From the NCBI GenBank assembly GCA_028023455.1, contig JAQFVV010000018.1:9196771-9260770 (forward strand): 64,000 nt of DNA. The letters are read 5' to 3'. The DNA is from Epiperipatus broadwayi. Its lineage: Eukaryota; Onychophora; Udeonychophora; Euonychophora; Peripatidae. The stretch's first letter is position 1. Each line of letters opens with the position of its first letter. Shown in pieces: positions 11,725-23,099 of the stretch. The translations under genes and the position numbers were made by a program. The notes below the pieces were generated by a model, which made no database searches, was not told the origin of the DNA, and saw only the letters and a list, made by a program, of their open reading frames with translations.

Positions 11725-12336
11725 ATTTGTCATGATTTCTTTTTTTTTTGATAATTTATTTTTTTAATATGCTTGAAAAAATATTCCAGTGCAATTAATA
11801 TTAATATGAATATATGTAGATTTCTGCTAAAAATTAAATCCATAAAAATATACTAAGATATATGTTGATTTAGTAACTAGGATATCATGTTTCTCATAAA
11901 TTTGTATTTTGAAACAATATGTCTACAATCTATTAACATTATCTTTATTTTTAGTATTATTTCATAGAAAAAATATTTGGATAATAATAACAAATGTATT
12001 TAATTTTAATTTTTAACATTTTATTAATTAAAATAAATTTATTCAACATTGAAGATCTAGAAAATGAAAGAAAAATACTATTTACTGACTGAATATGTGT
12101 TGTTGTTTTTTTTTTTTTTTTTGATACTTATGAGTTTTCAAGTAAACCAATATGGGACACTGTATTTTTGATAAATGTAAAGTTTCAATGGCCTATAATC
12201 TACTGAAGATGTATTAGTTGTTAAATTAAAACAAAAATAATAAATCAATTGTTAAATTTTAAAAAATGAATAAATTCTGATAAATTTCATTAGGAAGCTT
12301 TATTTCACTTTTTTTTTTTTTTACTTATAACATGGA
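11725..12336. other. AT-rich DNA with long T runs
   Basis: Unique-looking AT-rich sequence beyond the LTR element, with T homopolymers near 11,737, 12,102 and 12,310. No gene is recognised. Confidence 0.5.
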
Positions 12337-12528
12337 ATGCAAAGAGACATTCTTAACATTAGTTCAATTCCGCATGTTTCTTTGGTAGATTGTCATAATG
12401 ATAAAAACTTAGGATTTTCTATCATGGAATGTAATGCAGTGGACTATTTCCGAAGATATAAAATCCTGTCCTACCAAAAAGTGTGTGTTAATAATGGTCA
12501 AGAATATGATTGCATGCCACTGACATGA
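12337..12528 (+). CDS. Small open frame, unrecognised, doubtful
   Basis: A 63-codon frame from an ATG after a T run stands out because its base composition is less AT-rich than the flanks. The peptide contains several cysteines and no low-complexity runs, and an AATAAA lies directly after the stop. It could be the end of a terminal exon, a decayed processed gene or chance. No domain is recognised. No clear splice acceptor lies right before it: the T run is followed by ACTTATAACATGG with no AG at the expected place. Confidence 0.2.
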   Translation: MQRDILNISSIPHVSLVDCHNDKNLGFSIMECNAVDYFRRYKILSYQKVCVNNGQEYDCMPLT

Positions 12529-12963
12529 ATAAAATGTAAATATCGTATTTATATTTTTTTTCATTTTCTGTTAATAAGTTAATCCAAAAATAATAATAAT
12601 AATAAACTGTAAATATGGTAATTAATTTTCCCACAATGATTTCTTTTTTCAACATAACAGTAATAAAAAATACAATATAAATATTAATATGACATTTTCT
12701 AGCAGCCATTTATTTGTAAACATTTTTTGAGCTGCCATCTTGGTTTATTTGAAAACTCAAAAACTGATTTTTTTTTAATAATAATAAAAAATAAAGATTT
12801 ATATTGAAATTAAAATAAAATATATCAACAATTGATACTATTTAATTAAATAAAAGCTAAGATATGCTAAAGTATCTATTTAAAAAATGACAGACTGTCT
12901 ATTTATAAGAATCTAGAAAATATAATTATTCTTATATATTCTAAATTAAATTCATGATCCATA
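12529..12963. other. AT-rich DNA without recognisable gene
   Basis: A stretch of A/T homopolymers and ATA/TAA triplet runs (near 12,588-12,606). Nothing coding is recognised. Confidence 0.5.
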
Positions 12964-13448
12964 TACTGTATTACTTCAAATTTAAGCTGCAGTAGGATTT
13001 AAAATTGGAAAATTGGAAAAATGTATATAAAAATGATTTTATAATAGATATTGAAAAATAATAAACATTTTTATTTATTTAAGTAAAAACTAAAAGAAAC
13101 AGGAAAGTCCCAAATAAACTGCTATCAACAATCATAACACTACATGCGCTGTAGATTTTATAATTTGGAAAAAAATATAAAAATGATTTTATAATAGATA
13201 TTGAAGAATAATAAACATTTTTATTTACTTCAATAGAAACTAAAAGAAAAGTATAAACTGGAAATTCCCAAATAAACTGCTATCTACAATCATAATATAT
13301 GTACAGCATAAAACGAAGACGCGATCCTGGAAGTAGGAGATCAGCAGAAATAATATATTAAAATATTAGTTCTGAATTTAAGCTACACCTTAATTTTACG
13401 TTCAAAATTTAAATAAAAAGTGCGGTTTAAATTTGAAGTAATACGGTA
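12964..13448. mobile_element. Mariner-like MITE
   Basis: The ends are inverted repeats: TACTGTATTACTTCAAATTT on the left, and on the right its reverse complement with one change (C for T at the fourth base). A TA dinucleotide flanks each end. The terminal ACCGTATTA...TTTAAACCGCACTT style is like that of known mariner-type MITEs whose TIRs begin ACCGTATTT and contain GCGCACTT. The element is about 485 bp with no transposase. An internal 150-bp tandem duplication fills much of it. Confidence 0.6.
12996..13296. repeat. Tandem duplication, ~150-bp unit, two copies
   Basis: The block with AAATGATTTTATAATAGATA recurs exactly 150 bases later (13,031 and 13,181), and the downstream CCCAAATAAACTGCTATC segment recurs as well. 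The copies differ by a few substitutions and indels. The duplication lies within the mariner-like MITE and enlarges it. Confidence 0.75.
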
Positions 13449-15272
13449 TATATATTTGCCCATAGTTTATTAAATCAATGTTTTCAAATAATTGGACAAA
13501 ACTATGGTATTACAAAATATATATATAATTTTCAATATATAGATACATACAGTATATATAAGTTTTATTTCAAATTTCACCTTTAATATTACTTGCTTCT
13601 TCAACCAAAAACATAAAAGGGTTATACAGTCAGACTTAATTAAAATTTTTCTACACCAAAATGAATAAAACTAAAAAGATATTCTATATAAATTAACTAT
13701 TTGCTTTCTGTAAATGAATATATATACATTCATTAAAAATTTTGCTTAATTATCTGTTTATCTGCATTATGTCAATATCAATTTTCAATATATTGTAACA
13801 TATCATAAGAAACTGCCTCTATATTATATTTGATCGGCAAAGTAAAGGACCATTCTAGAATCATGATAGTCACAATTATTTGTTTTAAGCAAGTAATATT
13901 TGTTTACTTTACTGATGTATTTAATAATAAAAAATAGATAAAGTTTTCATACTCTTTAAGAACAATTGCCTTGTTAAAAATCAACTATTTATTAATTTAT
14001 TATTTTCCTTAAAAACAAATTCTATTATTATATAAGAAAATTGAAAGAATTGTATTATGCAATTTTAGAGATAGTCTTTATGAAATGAAAATGGGTAAAA
14101 ATGAATATCCAATATCAAAAAATGAGATATATATAAAAGAGAATTAAGTAAAAAGGTAAACAAATAAGATCTGAAGAGAAGGGAGAAGCTGATTTAAATG
14201 ATTCTTAAAAGAAACAATAATTTAAGTTTATAAATTAACTCTTGCAATGAAAATCTGTACAACCATATAATTTTCTATATGCCACCAACTATACTGTACA
14301 TTATTTTTAAAAAAAAAAATAGAATGAACAATCAAATTTATCACCTACTTTAATCAAATTAGTTTTTGAAATGTAATTAAGTCCCAAACTACATGTATTA
14401 TAATTAAATATTAAGTTCGTGGGGTTTTTTTTTTTTTCCAAAATAGCAAATACTTTAAGAAAGTTCTGATATTAATATTATTGTTTTTATATTCTCTTTA
14501 GTTATGTTTTAATGATATCAAAATTTAGTTGGGCTTTTTTTGGTGAAGTTTCCTTGCTTCGTTTTAAACAATTAAAATTTACTTACTGTCTCATGCATGA
14601 ACAATCAACATTTTTTTTATTTTTATGACTGTTAATGGGCAAAATAAACTGTTAAAAGTAGCCCCTTCATCATTAACAATTCTTTTTCTTTTTTCCATTC
14701 CTATATATATATATATGCTTTAAAATAGTCACGAAAAGAAGCAGTCACAAGGGTAGTAAACTGCTAGTCAGAGTAGATTTTAATGACTTAACCTTCTTAT
14801 CTTGACTCTAGCTAACAATAATTAGATAGCCATTTATTGGTCAATAACTGGATGGCTAACTTGGTAAGCACAGGCCAGCTATCTGGAAAAACAACAACCT
14901 GTTATTTGGGGAAAAAATTTTAAGTTCCATCTAGATTTAAATTCCAGTTAATCATAGGTGGATGCACAATTACTATATTTTGAGGTTCATCTACAAATTG
15001 TCCAAAAGTTATAAAACAATTTATAATTGTTACAACTTTATTATTTAGTTTTTAAATTTCTGTTGCACATGTTCTAATGTTTATTTTGGAACTTAATGAC
15101 AGAATAATAAACAACAATAATGGAGTTTTATTTTCTAAATAATATGTATTACATTTTCATATTCATTCACTACTTCTAGTGCAGTGTGTGTTTGTGAATT
15201 TTTGATATATGAATCCCATACATAAGCAGAAAACATAGCTTTTAGCATCCTCTATCTATTAATGAAACTGAC
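13449..15272. other. AT-rich intron-like DNA
   Basis: No coding feature is seen. Part of it (about 14,810-14,965) resembles 18,368-18,540 in order and wording (TCTAGCTAA, then a CTATCTG-A-rich block, then a TTCCA/TTTCA-CTxGATT block), so both may be old copies of one interspersed repeat. The rest is A/T homopolymers and short TA runs. It would be intron if the exon that follows is real. Confidence 0.45.
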
Positions 15273-15429
15273 CTTGGTTTCCAAGAATCGGAATCTTGAG
15301 CTTCTAGCATATCACTTGTCGACTTAGATTTGACAGACACTACAGTTACTTCATTTTTATTTGGCTTGCCTCGTTTTTTTGTAAAAAGCCTACGCATGCT
15401 TCGAAATGGATGAAAACGCCATCTCTTAT
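15273..15429 (-). CDS. Internal exon of a host gene with a basic motif
   Basis: On the minus strand, a pyrimidine-rich ATTTATTTCAG acceptor precedes 15,429 and a CCAAG/GTCAGT donor follows 15,273. The 157-base exon has an incoming phase of 1 and an outgoing phase of 2, with no stop in its frame. It encodes 51 full codons: an N-terminal basic and aromatic motif (RWRFHPFRSMRRLF), a lysine/arginine patch, then a serine/threonine-rich acidic segment with SKSTSDMLEAQD. Composition is much less AT-rich than the surroundings. The motif reminds me of basic segments in actin-regulatory CRACD/KIAA1211-type proteins, but that is a weak guess. This is the only stretch that looks like a conserved host exon. 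Neighbouring exons were not found. Confidence 0.55.
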
Positions 15430-15903
15430 CTGAAATAAATATGAAAATAATGAAATTATTTAATAACATATATGAATTCACCATTTTTTTATATAAGATG
15501 CAGAATAATGACAAAAAAAAATTATTAAATATACTACCAATTAAAATTTTGAAGACTGTTTTTTTTTTTAGAAACAAATGAAAGAACTGACATTCAAAAA
15601 TAGTAAAATATTCACAATGAAATAAAAATTATCTATATTATAATCAGAAGATAAAAAAAAAAACATTTCACTAAAGTTAACTTTTAAAGGCTTGAATATT
15701 ATAAAAAGGGAGAAAAAGATCACAAAATAAAAATTATAATCATGGAATATATGGGAAAAGCAAAAGAAAACTGGACATTTTGACATAAGTTGAGATGAAA
15801 TAAGTGAATTAACCATTAAGATAAATAGTCTTGATTGCATATATGTGGAAAAGATATAATACATTTTTTTAGAAATGTATATACAAAATTTTTATCAAGA
15901 TAA
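15430..15903. other. AT-rich intron-like DNA
   Basis: Flanks the exon on its upstream side. No coding signal is seen apart from the splice acceptor at the exon edge. Confidence 0.4.
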
Positions 15904-17085
15904 TTACAAAGAATTTTGGATTTCAACTAACCAAAAGAATGGATTTAAAAGTGGTTTTAATACAGTGGATCATATTCAAGTATTGGGAGAAATTATAGAA
16001 AGAATAAATGAATAGAAGTTGTCATTAAGCTTTAGATTTGTAGATTATGAAAAGGCATCTGATTCTATAAGCATTTCTGCAATGATTAAAGCATTGGAAC
16101 ACCAAGATATAGACCTAGGATATTGTCATATTCTAAAGAATATTTATAAAAATGCAACAGCAACAATAACATTACATAATGATACTAGGAAGGTTAACAT
16201 TGAGAAGGGTGTAAGACAGGGTGACTTAATATTTCCAAAACTTTTTACAGCTGTGCTACAAAAAGTATTTTGTGGCTTAAAATGTGAAGTTAAAAGAATA
16301 AAAATAAATTGAGATTATTTAAATCATTTAGATTTTGCACATGATGTAGTTATTTTTTGCAAATAATGCATCAGAGGTTTAGGAAATATTACACAAGTTA
16401 TCAGATAAAAATAAAAAAGGACTAAAAGTAAACATAAAAAAGACAAAGGAATGTTCAATGGATTTTCTCTAAAGATGAAAATAAAGATTGATTATGATTA
16501 ATTAGAAAAAGTTAACAACTACAAATATCCTGGGCAGATTTTTACTGCAGATGGAAACATAATGAATGTAATTAATCATAGAATTAAACTTAGTTGGAGT
16601 GCTAAAAGGAACTATGCCTATGTGTTTGAAAAGAAAGTTTTTAATAAATGTATTTTACCAGTTCTTACTTATGAATCTGAGACTTGGACAATTAACAGAA
16701 GAGGAATACAGAGACTTCAGACCACTCAAAGAAGTATGAAGTGATGCATATTAGGAGTACAAGAAGACATCGAAAATGAAATACATGAGTAAGAGAACAA
16801 ACAGATGTTATTGACATCATTGAAAGAATTAAGAGACTGAAGTGGAGTCGGGCTGGACATATTGCTAAAAGAGATGATAATAGATAGACAACTGAAATCT
16901 TAAACTGGATTCCAAGAGATTGTAAAAGACCCGGAAAGAGGCCACGTGACATGGATGGTCAAAATAAAGAAATGTGCAGGAGTGGTGTGGAGCAGAGAGA
17001 CTAGAGATTGAAGAAGATAGATTGAACTTGGAGAGACCTTACATCCTGCAATGAATTTGATGGCGATACTATTGAAAATAAAGAC
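15904..17085 (+). pseudogene. RTE-type LINE, reverse transcriptase and C-terminus
   Basis: Broken plus-strand frames carry reverse transcriptase motifs in order. FVDYEKASDSIS sits near 16,035-16,065, where active elements have an F-x-D-x-x-K-A-F-D catalytic motif; here the D after K-A-S is kept. KGVRQGD follows near 16,206. FAHDVV near 16,335 replaces FADD, so the first catalytic aspartate of the pair reads as histidine. The C-terminal region follows, with LTYESETWTINRR and a final block around 16,850-17,060 typical of RTE-clade endonuclease/reverse transcriptase proteins. There are many stops and frameshifts, and the endonuclease part is absent (5' truncation). The element is tail to tail with the fragment at 17,404-18,322. 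Confidence 0.75.
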
Positions 17086-17403
17086 TGCAAATGAAACAAA
17101 AAAAGTTTTTTATTCAAATTTATTAATAAGATGAAGAATATTTATAAAAACAAAAATCTGTAACTGCAAAAAAAAAAAAGCTATATTGAGTAGAAAATAA
17201 AGTTATTATTTTGATTTATTCATTTATTTTTTATCTGAAATTTTAAAAAAGTAATACATACAAGAAAAGAGCTGAATAACCCATATTGGTACATATGCCT
17301 GTGGTTGATTAAGCAATAATATTTACAAAATGTATTATATAAAAAAAATACTGTAATTAATACTAATCAGATATTCCATGGAAAAATATTAAACATCTGG
17401 AAA

Positions 17404-18322
17404 ATGTCCAAATTAAAAGGCATACTCAAAGAAAAATTGAATACAAAAAGTAATCACCCTCAACTATTATTAATACACTACAAGATGCAAATCTTCCATA
17501 ATTTAATACTATTTCTTTTCTCCACATCACTTCATAAAACTTCTTTATCTAATCCATCTCATATAATTTTTATTATCTTTTTGGATCTAATTATTATTTT
17601 TAATATCCATCTACTGCCATCTGTTCTAGAAATATATCCATCCCAATTCCATTGTTTTATTCTTTCAAGAATGATAATTTTTTTTTGATCTCTTATTAAC
17701 ATTATTTACTTTTTAACATCAACATATATTTCTCTGTTAAGTATTCAAGATTCAGACTCACAAGTAGTAATGACACATATTTATTAAAAATCTTTTCAAG
17801 GACATTATCATATTTTTCTTCATTAAGTTTCCATTAGTAATAACAATTCATTATTATCAATCTCTTTATTTCCCTTTTTAAAAAAAAAACTATCATGCAT
17901 TATTTTAGTCTTCTTAATATTCATATTATCTGATGATTTTTGTAAAATAAAAACAATCTTATCATCTACAACATCTGATTTTTCAATTTAATATATTTCT
18001 AATTCCTATTCATTTTTACTATTTTTGCTTTCCATTTAATTTTATAAAAATATTTTCCAAAAAATAACTGCAATAAACTTTAGAGAGATGGTATAACACT
18101 GTTTTATACTCTTCCCACTATTAATCTTAGAAACACTAAGAAATCTATAGCCACTATAGTTACATTTTGATTATGATAATATCCTGAATCTATATTTTGA
18201 TTTTCCAAAGCTTTAATAATAGTAAAAATCCTTTTAGAATAAAATATTTTTTTATAGTTTATAAATTCGTCCTCACTATGAGATGCATCAAATGATATTT
18301 GAGTGTTATATTCCATTTTCAC
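17404..18322 (-). pseudogene. RTE-type LINE fragment, minus strand
   Basis: Read on the minus strand, 18,230-18,160 encodes IIKALENQNIDSGYYH, matching IKALEHQDIDLGYCH of the neighbouring plus-strand copy. Further on, about 17,750-17,470 matches the C-terminal block (SES-x-ILNRE, then ERIKQWNWDGYIS and a WRKE end). Stops and frameshifts abound, and parts of the middle are too decayed to align. It points towards the plus-strand copy, with about 320 bp of AT-rich DNA between the two tails. Confidence 0.65.
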
Positions 18323-18984
18323 TATATAAATTTAAAAATTTAATGGGTCTTCTTTGCATATTTTTATCTAGCTAAAGACTTGAAAGTTAGCTGAAAATAA
18401 CTAAATATCATTTCTTGGATAACTAGATAGGTTTCCTATAGAATAACTATCTGAAAAAAAATGTAAATTTTCTTGGATATCCTCAACTACTTAAAAAATA
18501 AAAATATAAATTTCACTTGGATTCAATTCTAAGTCACAGCAAAACAATAAAAAATTAATAATAGTGATAGTTTGATTTGACATGTCATACATAATCTTAG
18601 AGCAATATATATTCATACAACAAAATGTGGTTTATTTAAAAATTATAAAGGATTCTGAGTTAGGGTCATAACAATCAACCTATGCTTTTAATGTGCTATG
18701 CATATCTTGCAAAGCAGGCTTGATAATGTTTAATTTTTAACATACACTGATGAAATTGAAGTGAATATATTTAAATTAAAAAGAAATAGTATTCAAGCAG
18801 AACAATTCAGTTTATCATGTTTGCAGATGATAAGGCAATAAGAAACTGCAGATAATAAAGTGGATCCTAAGAAAGTGATGAACCATATTGATTAAACATA
18901 TTAAGTTTTATTAAGTAGATAAAGAAATCTCTCACTTGTAAATATAATTTTGGTTTTTGTAAATAATTTTATGCAAAAGTGTTA
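18323..18984. other. AT-rich DNA, possible old repeat
   Basis: About 18,368-18,540 resembles 14,810-14,965 (see the 13,449-15,272 entry). The remainder has no feature that I recognise. Confidence 0.35.
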
Positions 18985-19170
18985 TATATATTTGATATAA
19001 GAGTTCATTAAAGTTTTTGATGTAGCTTTAAAATTAAGGTACTACAATTATTGTGATAGGAATATAAAAAATCAATGGAAAATTACCAATGATGATGATC
19101 AGACATCATTAGGTCTAATATTCTGTTGTTTAATTATTCTATCTGTCTTTGAGAGAGATTGTATACAATA
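18985..19170. repeat. Dispersed repeat, copy 2
   Basis: This is the diverged relative of 838-1,020, with the same block order around ACCAATGATGATGATCA and CTGTCTTTGAG. It is non-coding and its family is unknown. Confidence 0.45.
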
Positions 19171-22100
19171 TAACAAATGTAAACATACAGTATAGGTTTT
19201 CAGTCTGGTTAGTTATCACTTAAAATATCACAGAACTAATCTCTCTTACATTAGAAAAAAGCACAATCAAAATATTTTTGGTTTCAAACTTTAAAAGTAC
19301 TAAAACTTTCAGATCAGTGAATGTCAGTTACCCAAAAACCAATCATATATTTCTGTTAATACTTATTACAATACCATTTAATTTCAGCTGACTATTTAAT
19401 ACTTACATATGACTAGAAATAAATGTCCTTACTATAAAATGCCTAAAATATACATAAACAAGACAGAAAGACAAGAGACCAATTATATTTTAGAAAAGGA
19501 TGGATATCCATCTATTTTTTAACTGAAGAATAGTGATTCCATGGTCTTCAGAGTTGATCAAAGAATATAGAACTAGTGACCATTAAAAAACATCATTGCC
19601 AAGGCCATATATGATTTAGATTGCAATGATAGAGCTAAAAATTTCTGGATCAAAACTTCTGGTGTTCAAATGACTCATGACCTTCAGAGGAATAAGTCAT
19701 GCAATTACTTATTTTATTACATCTAAACAATGGTAATAAAGATACCATATTCATATGAACACTGACATTGGGATTCCACAATTTTTAACAACTGATTTGC
19801 CTGATACAAAGTATCTGCTTTTTCAGTATTTTCAGTACTAATAATGATGGCCCTGCATCAAAATATCAGTGTATTTGTAGCTTTACTGTTTTGTATATAC
19901 ACATGTGGAGTACATTCACCTCAATGCTCATTATTCTACTCTTTATCACAACCTTCTAAAATGTTATACACTTTTCTATTAAATTAAATGAGGTATTGAT
20001 AGAGGATATGCTCTAGTCATTGATGGAACCACCAACCATATATCAATGTAGGAAAAAAATAGCTAATTAATAAATTCCATATCTTTTGTAAAAATAATAA
20101 TAATAATAATTTATATTTGAAAATAATATAGTTAGCGAATAAATAATTAAAAAACAAATATCTCCAGTAACTGTGACAATATAAAAATATTTTGTGAGAA
20201 ATTTTATTAACAATAATGGCAAATAGCTTAAATTAAAACAAAGTAAAAAAAAAAAGAATATACTGTATTTGCAAACTTGAAAGTGGTATATTTAATGAAC
20301 AAACAAAAACTGAAACACAAATGTTTTCATTAACTGTCAACAATGCAAACATTCCAGAAAAAATTAGTTTTCATCATAGATAATTTAATTTCATATGATA
20401 TATTTAGATTATCGCACTTATTAAAAATATTTGTTTTTCAATTATTGTTTTTTTCACAAAAAATATTATTGGGGGTTTTTTTTTCTAAATAAATTATATT
20501 AAATTCATGTTTTCAAATATATTATTTTAATGTTTTTTTTTAGTTTTTGCTTTTTTATGAAAAATATGAAACTTATCCTTGCTACATTGGTGTGTGAATC
20601 TTGGCTCAACTAATGGATAGAATATACAATCTATCAATACTTTAAATGATTTCATAAAATGACTAAACTAGGATAATTTCAATCTGATTATTTATGTTTC
20701 AAGTGACAGTTCAGTTATAATCTGTTTAAATAGGCATTTGTTATTTTCCTTCTGATAGCAAAATTCTCAAAGCCTTTACCAGCATCACAGTTCAAAAACA
20801 CACTTTTTCAGTATCCATCTTTCATATCATTAGAGCCACATCTAACATCATGGCTCAAACGATTCTGAAGTTCATTTTTAAAAATGTTTCTTACATCTTG
20901 TATATATAGTTAGACTGATATTTAGCAGTCTGTGTAGCAATAAATATATTTTTTTAAAAAAGCTTAAAACAATGACAACATATTGTTTATATTCCTTTTA
21001 AAATAAATGACTAAATTACTCAAAACAAACTTTAACACGATAATCCATAGTTATCAAATACAAAATAAATAAATAAAAATCTCATGAAATAACAATTTGC
21101 TCAAAAAATTAAAAATAAATATTGTACTACACACATTTTTTCTTCAAATTCTTTTGGTAATAAAATATTTCTTGAATATGTAAAAAAAAAAAAAAAAAGA
21201 ATATTTTCACTTTAACTCATACTGTCAATTTAGCTGAGATAAATCTAGAAAATCCCCTAAAGTAACATTTAATAAGATTAAAGCTCTTGGAAACAGTTAC
21301 TTCATAATTGGAGCTTACATCAAACTGACATTTTTCTTTATTAATTATTAATTCTTTCCCTTTTTTTTTTCTTTACTTTGAAATCACTACTTTCTTTAAT
21401 ATTTTAAATGAAGCTCTAAAACAACATTTAAAAAAATCCCATTAGGCAGAATAAAATTGCTCTTAGCACAACTTACAAGTTATTACATCATTACATACAT
21501 TAATAAATGTATGTGTCTGGAATAAATGGTACACTTTAACAATCTAACCACAATCATCATTCTCACTCAACCATCAGTTCTTTTCTCAATTGGGTTTATC
21601 TTTACAAAGACAGAGAATAATCCTCCTGAAGTGATTAATAGTGCACTCGCCTGAACTGCAGTAATCTAGTTAAAGCTTAATTTTTTTTTTTTTCAGGTAA
21701 TAAAAATGTTCTAAAACAAGCTCTAGTCAAGTTGATAAATACGTATTTTAATATTCTTAACTGAAGAATCAAAGCCCCAAGATAATATAATTTGGTTAGA
21801 TTAATGTAACATATTGCAGCCTTCACTGTTAGTAAAGGAGAGATCACAAATAAACTGGTCTGGACATAAAATTAATTTACTTAAAATAGCACTAATATTA
21901 AACTATTATTAATCTGTTATGTATGTATATCTAAACATATGCATACGTATATGTGTAGTATAAGATATAAAATCAGAAAATTAAAATGAAGAAATTAAAA
22001 AAAAAGATTATAAGAATCAATACAAATAAATAAACTGACAAAAAAAAAAAACCCACATATGCTATCATGATTATGATGGTAGTATTGGATACTGCCTTGG

Positions 22101-23099
22101 AGGCTATCTAAGAATTGAAACTAAGAATAGAGGTGCATAAATAAAACTGATTGTCAAGATTATGAATTGTAAACAACTTGAAAAGATTATTATAACAAAT
22201 AATACTACATATAATAAAGCAAAACTAGAATTACATTTACTACATCAATATTAATTATATATGTAAAAAATATTAAATCAAATATAGCTTATTGTATGTC
22301 TGCTATTCACAAAAACACTTTTTTAAAAAAAAAAAAAAAAAAACATTCAATATTCCTCTAATTTCTAAATTACAAAAATCTGAATATATGCTGGTATTTT
22401 AATAATTTTAAAAATTTCATGGTATGACAATATTTTTAAATATGACTTGGAAATATTTATCATTTACCAATTAGTTTTTAAAATTAGGATGACAGATAAT
22501 CCTGTGAAAATTTTATAAACTGAATATCAGTTTCTATCATTCTGAAAGGGATGGAAAACAAAATGATAAAATTAAAATAATAGCAACAGGAAAATATTAA
22601 AATTATAGATAAATATAATGTAATGATTATTATTGACTAAAATGTCTGCAGAAAGAAGTTTTCTGTTAACTGAAGAAACTTTAGGTCTTTATAAGAACTG
22701 AGCAACACAAATTGCTAATGCCTACTTCATGAATTCTTGTACTTGCAGCTGTTGTTACTGTACAGTTATCCTTATAGTAAAGAACATGGACAGATTGTTC
22801 ACCACAAATATTAGCCAGCATGGTGAATTTATTGGCTTTTTACCCCTGAGCATAACATCAAGAAACATCATGATCTTTCTCTCTAGTTGTGACAATTATT
22901 AATCAAAAGATCAATTGAGTTTCCTAAAGACTAAATGAATATATGATTGAACTTTTTTAAAAATAAATATTTAAATTTATTCCCAGGAGGTGGTAAAGTC
23001 ACAGGCAGACGCAGCAGTTTACAAAGATAGAGAATGCTAAAAAACCCTGATTACGAACCCAGGCTACCATTTATGACAATCTTTTATTAGGTATTTACC
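19171..23099. other. Long AT-rich gene-free stretch
   Basis: No exon, transposon domain or RNA gene is recognised in nearly 4 kb. There are several A or T homopolymers (for example near 21,182 and 22,325) and TAA runs near 20,095. A short tRNA-like string (AGTGCACTCGCCTGAACTGC near 21,639) hints at a decayed SINE but lacks a usable second promoter box. Slightly GC-richer islands at 19,500-19,900 and 22,700-22,900 carry no interpretable frame. Confidence 0.5.

Noticed and set aside
21630-21680. tRNA-like string AGTGCACTCGCCTGAACTGC
   Set aside because: Only one half of a tRNA-like fold is suggested and there is no B box at the right distance.
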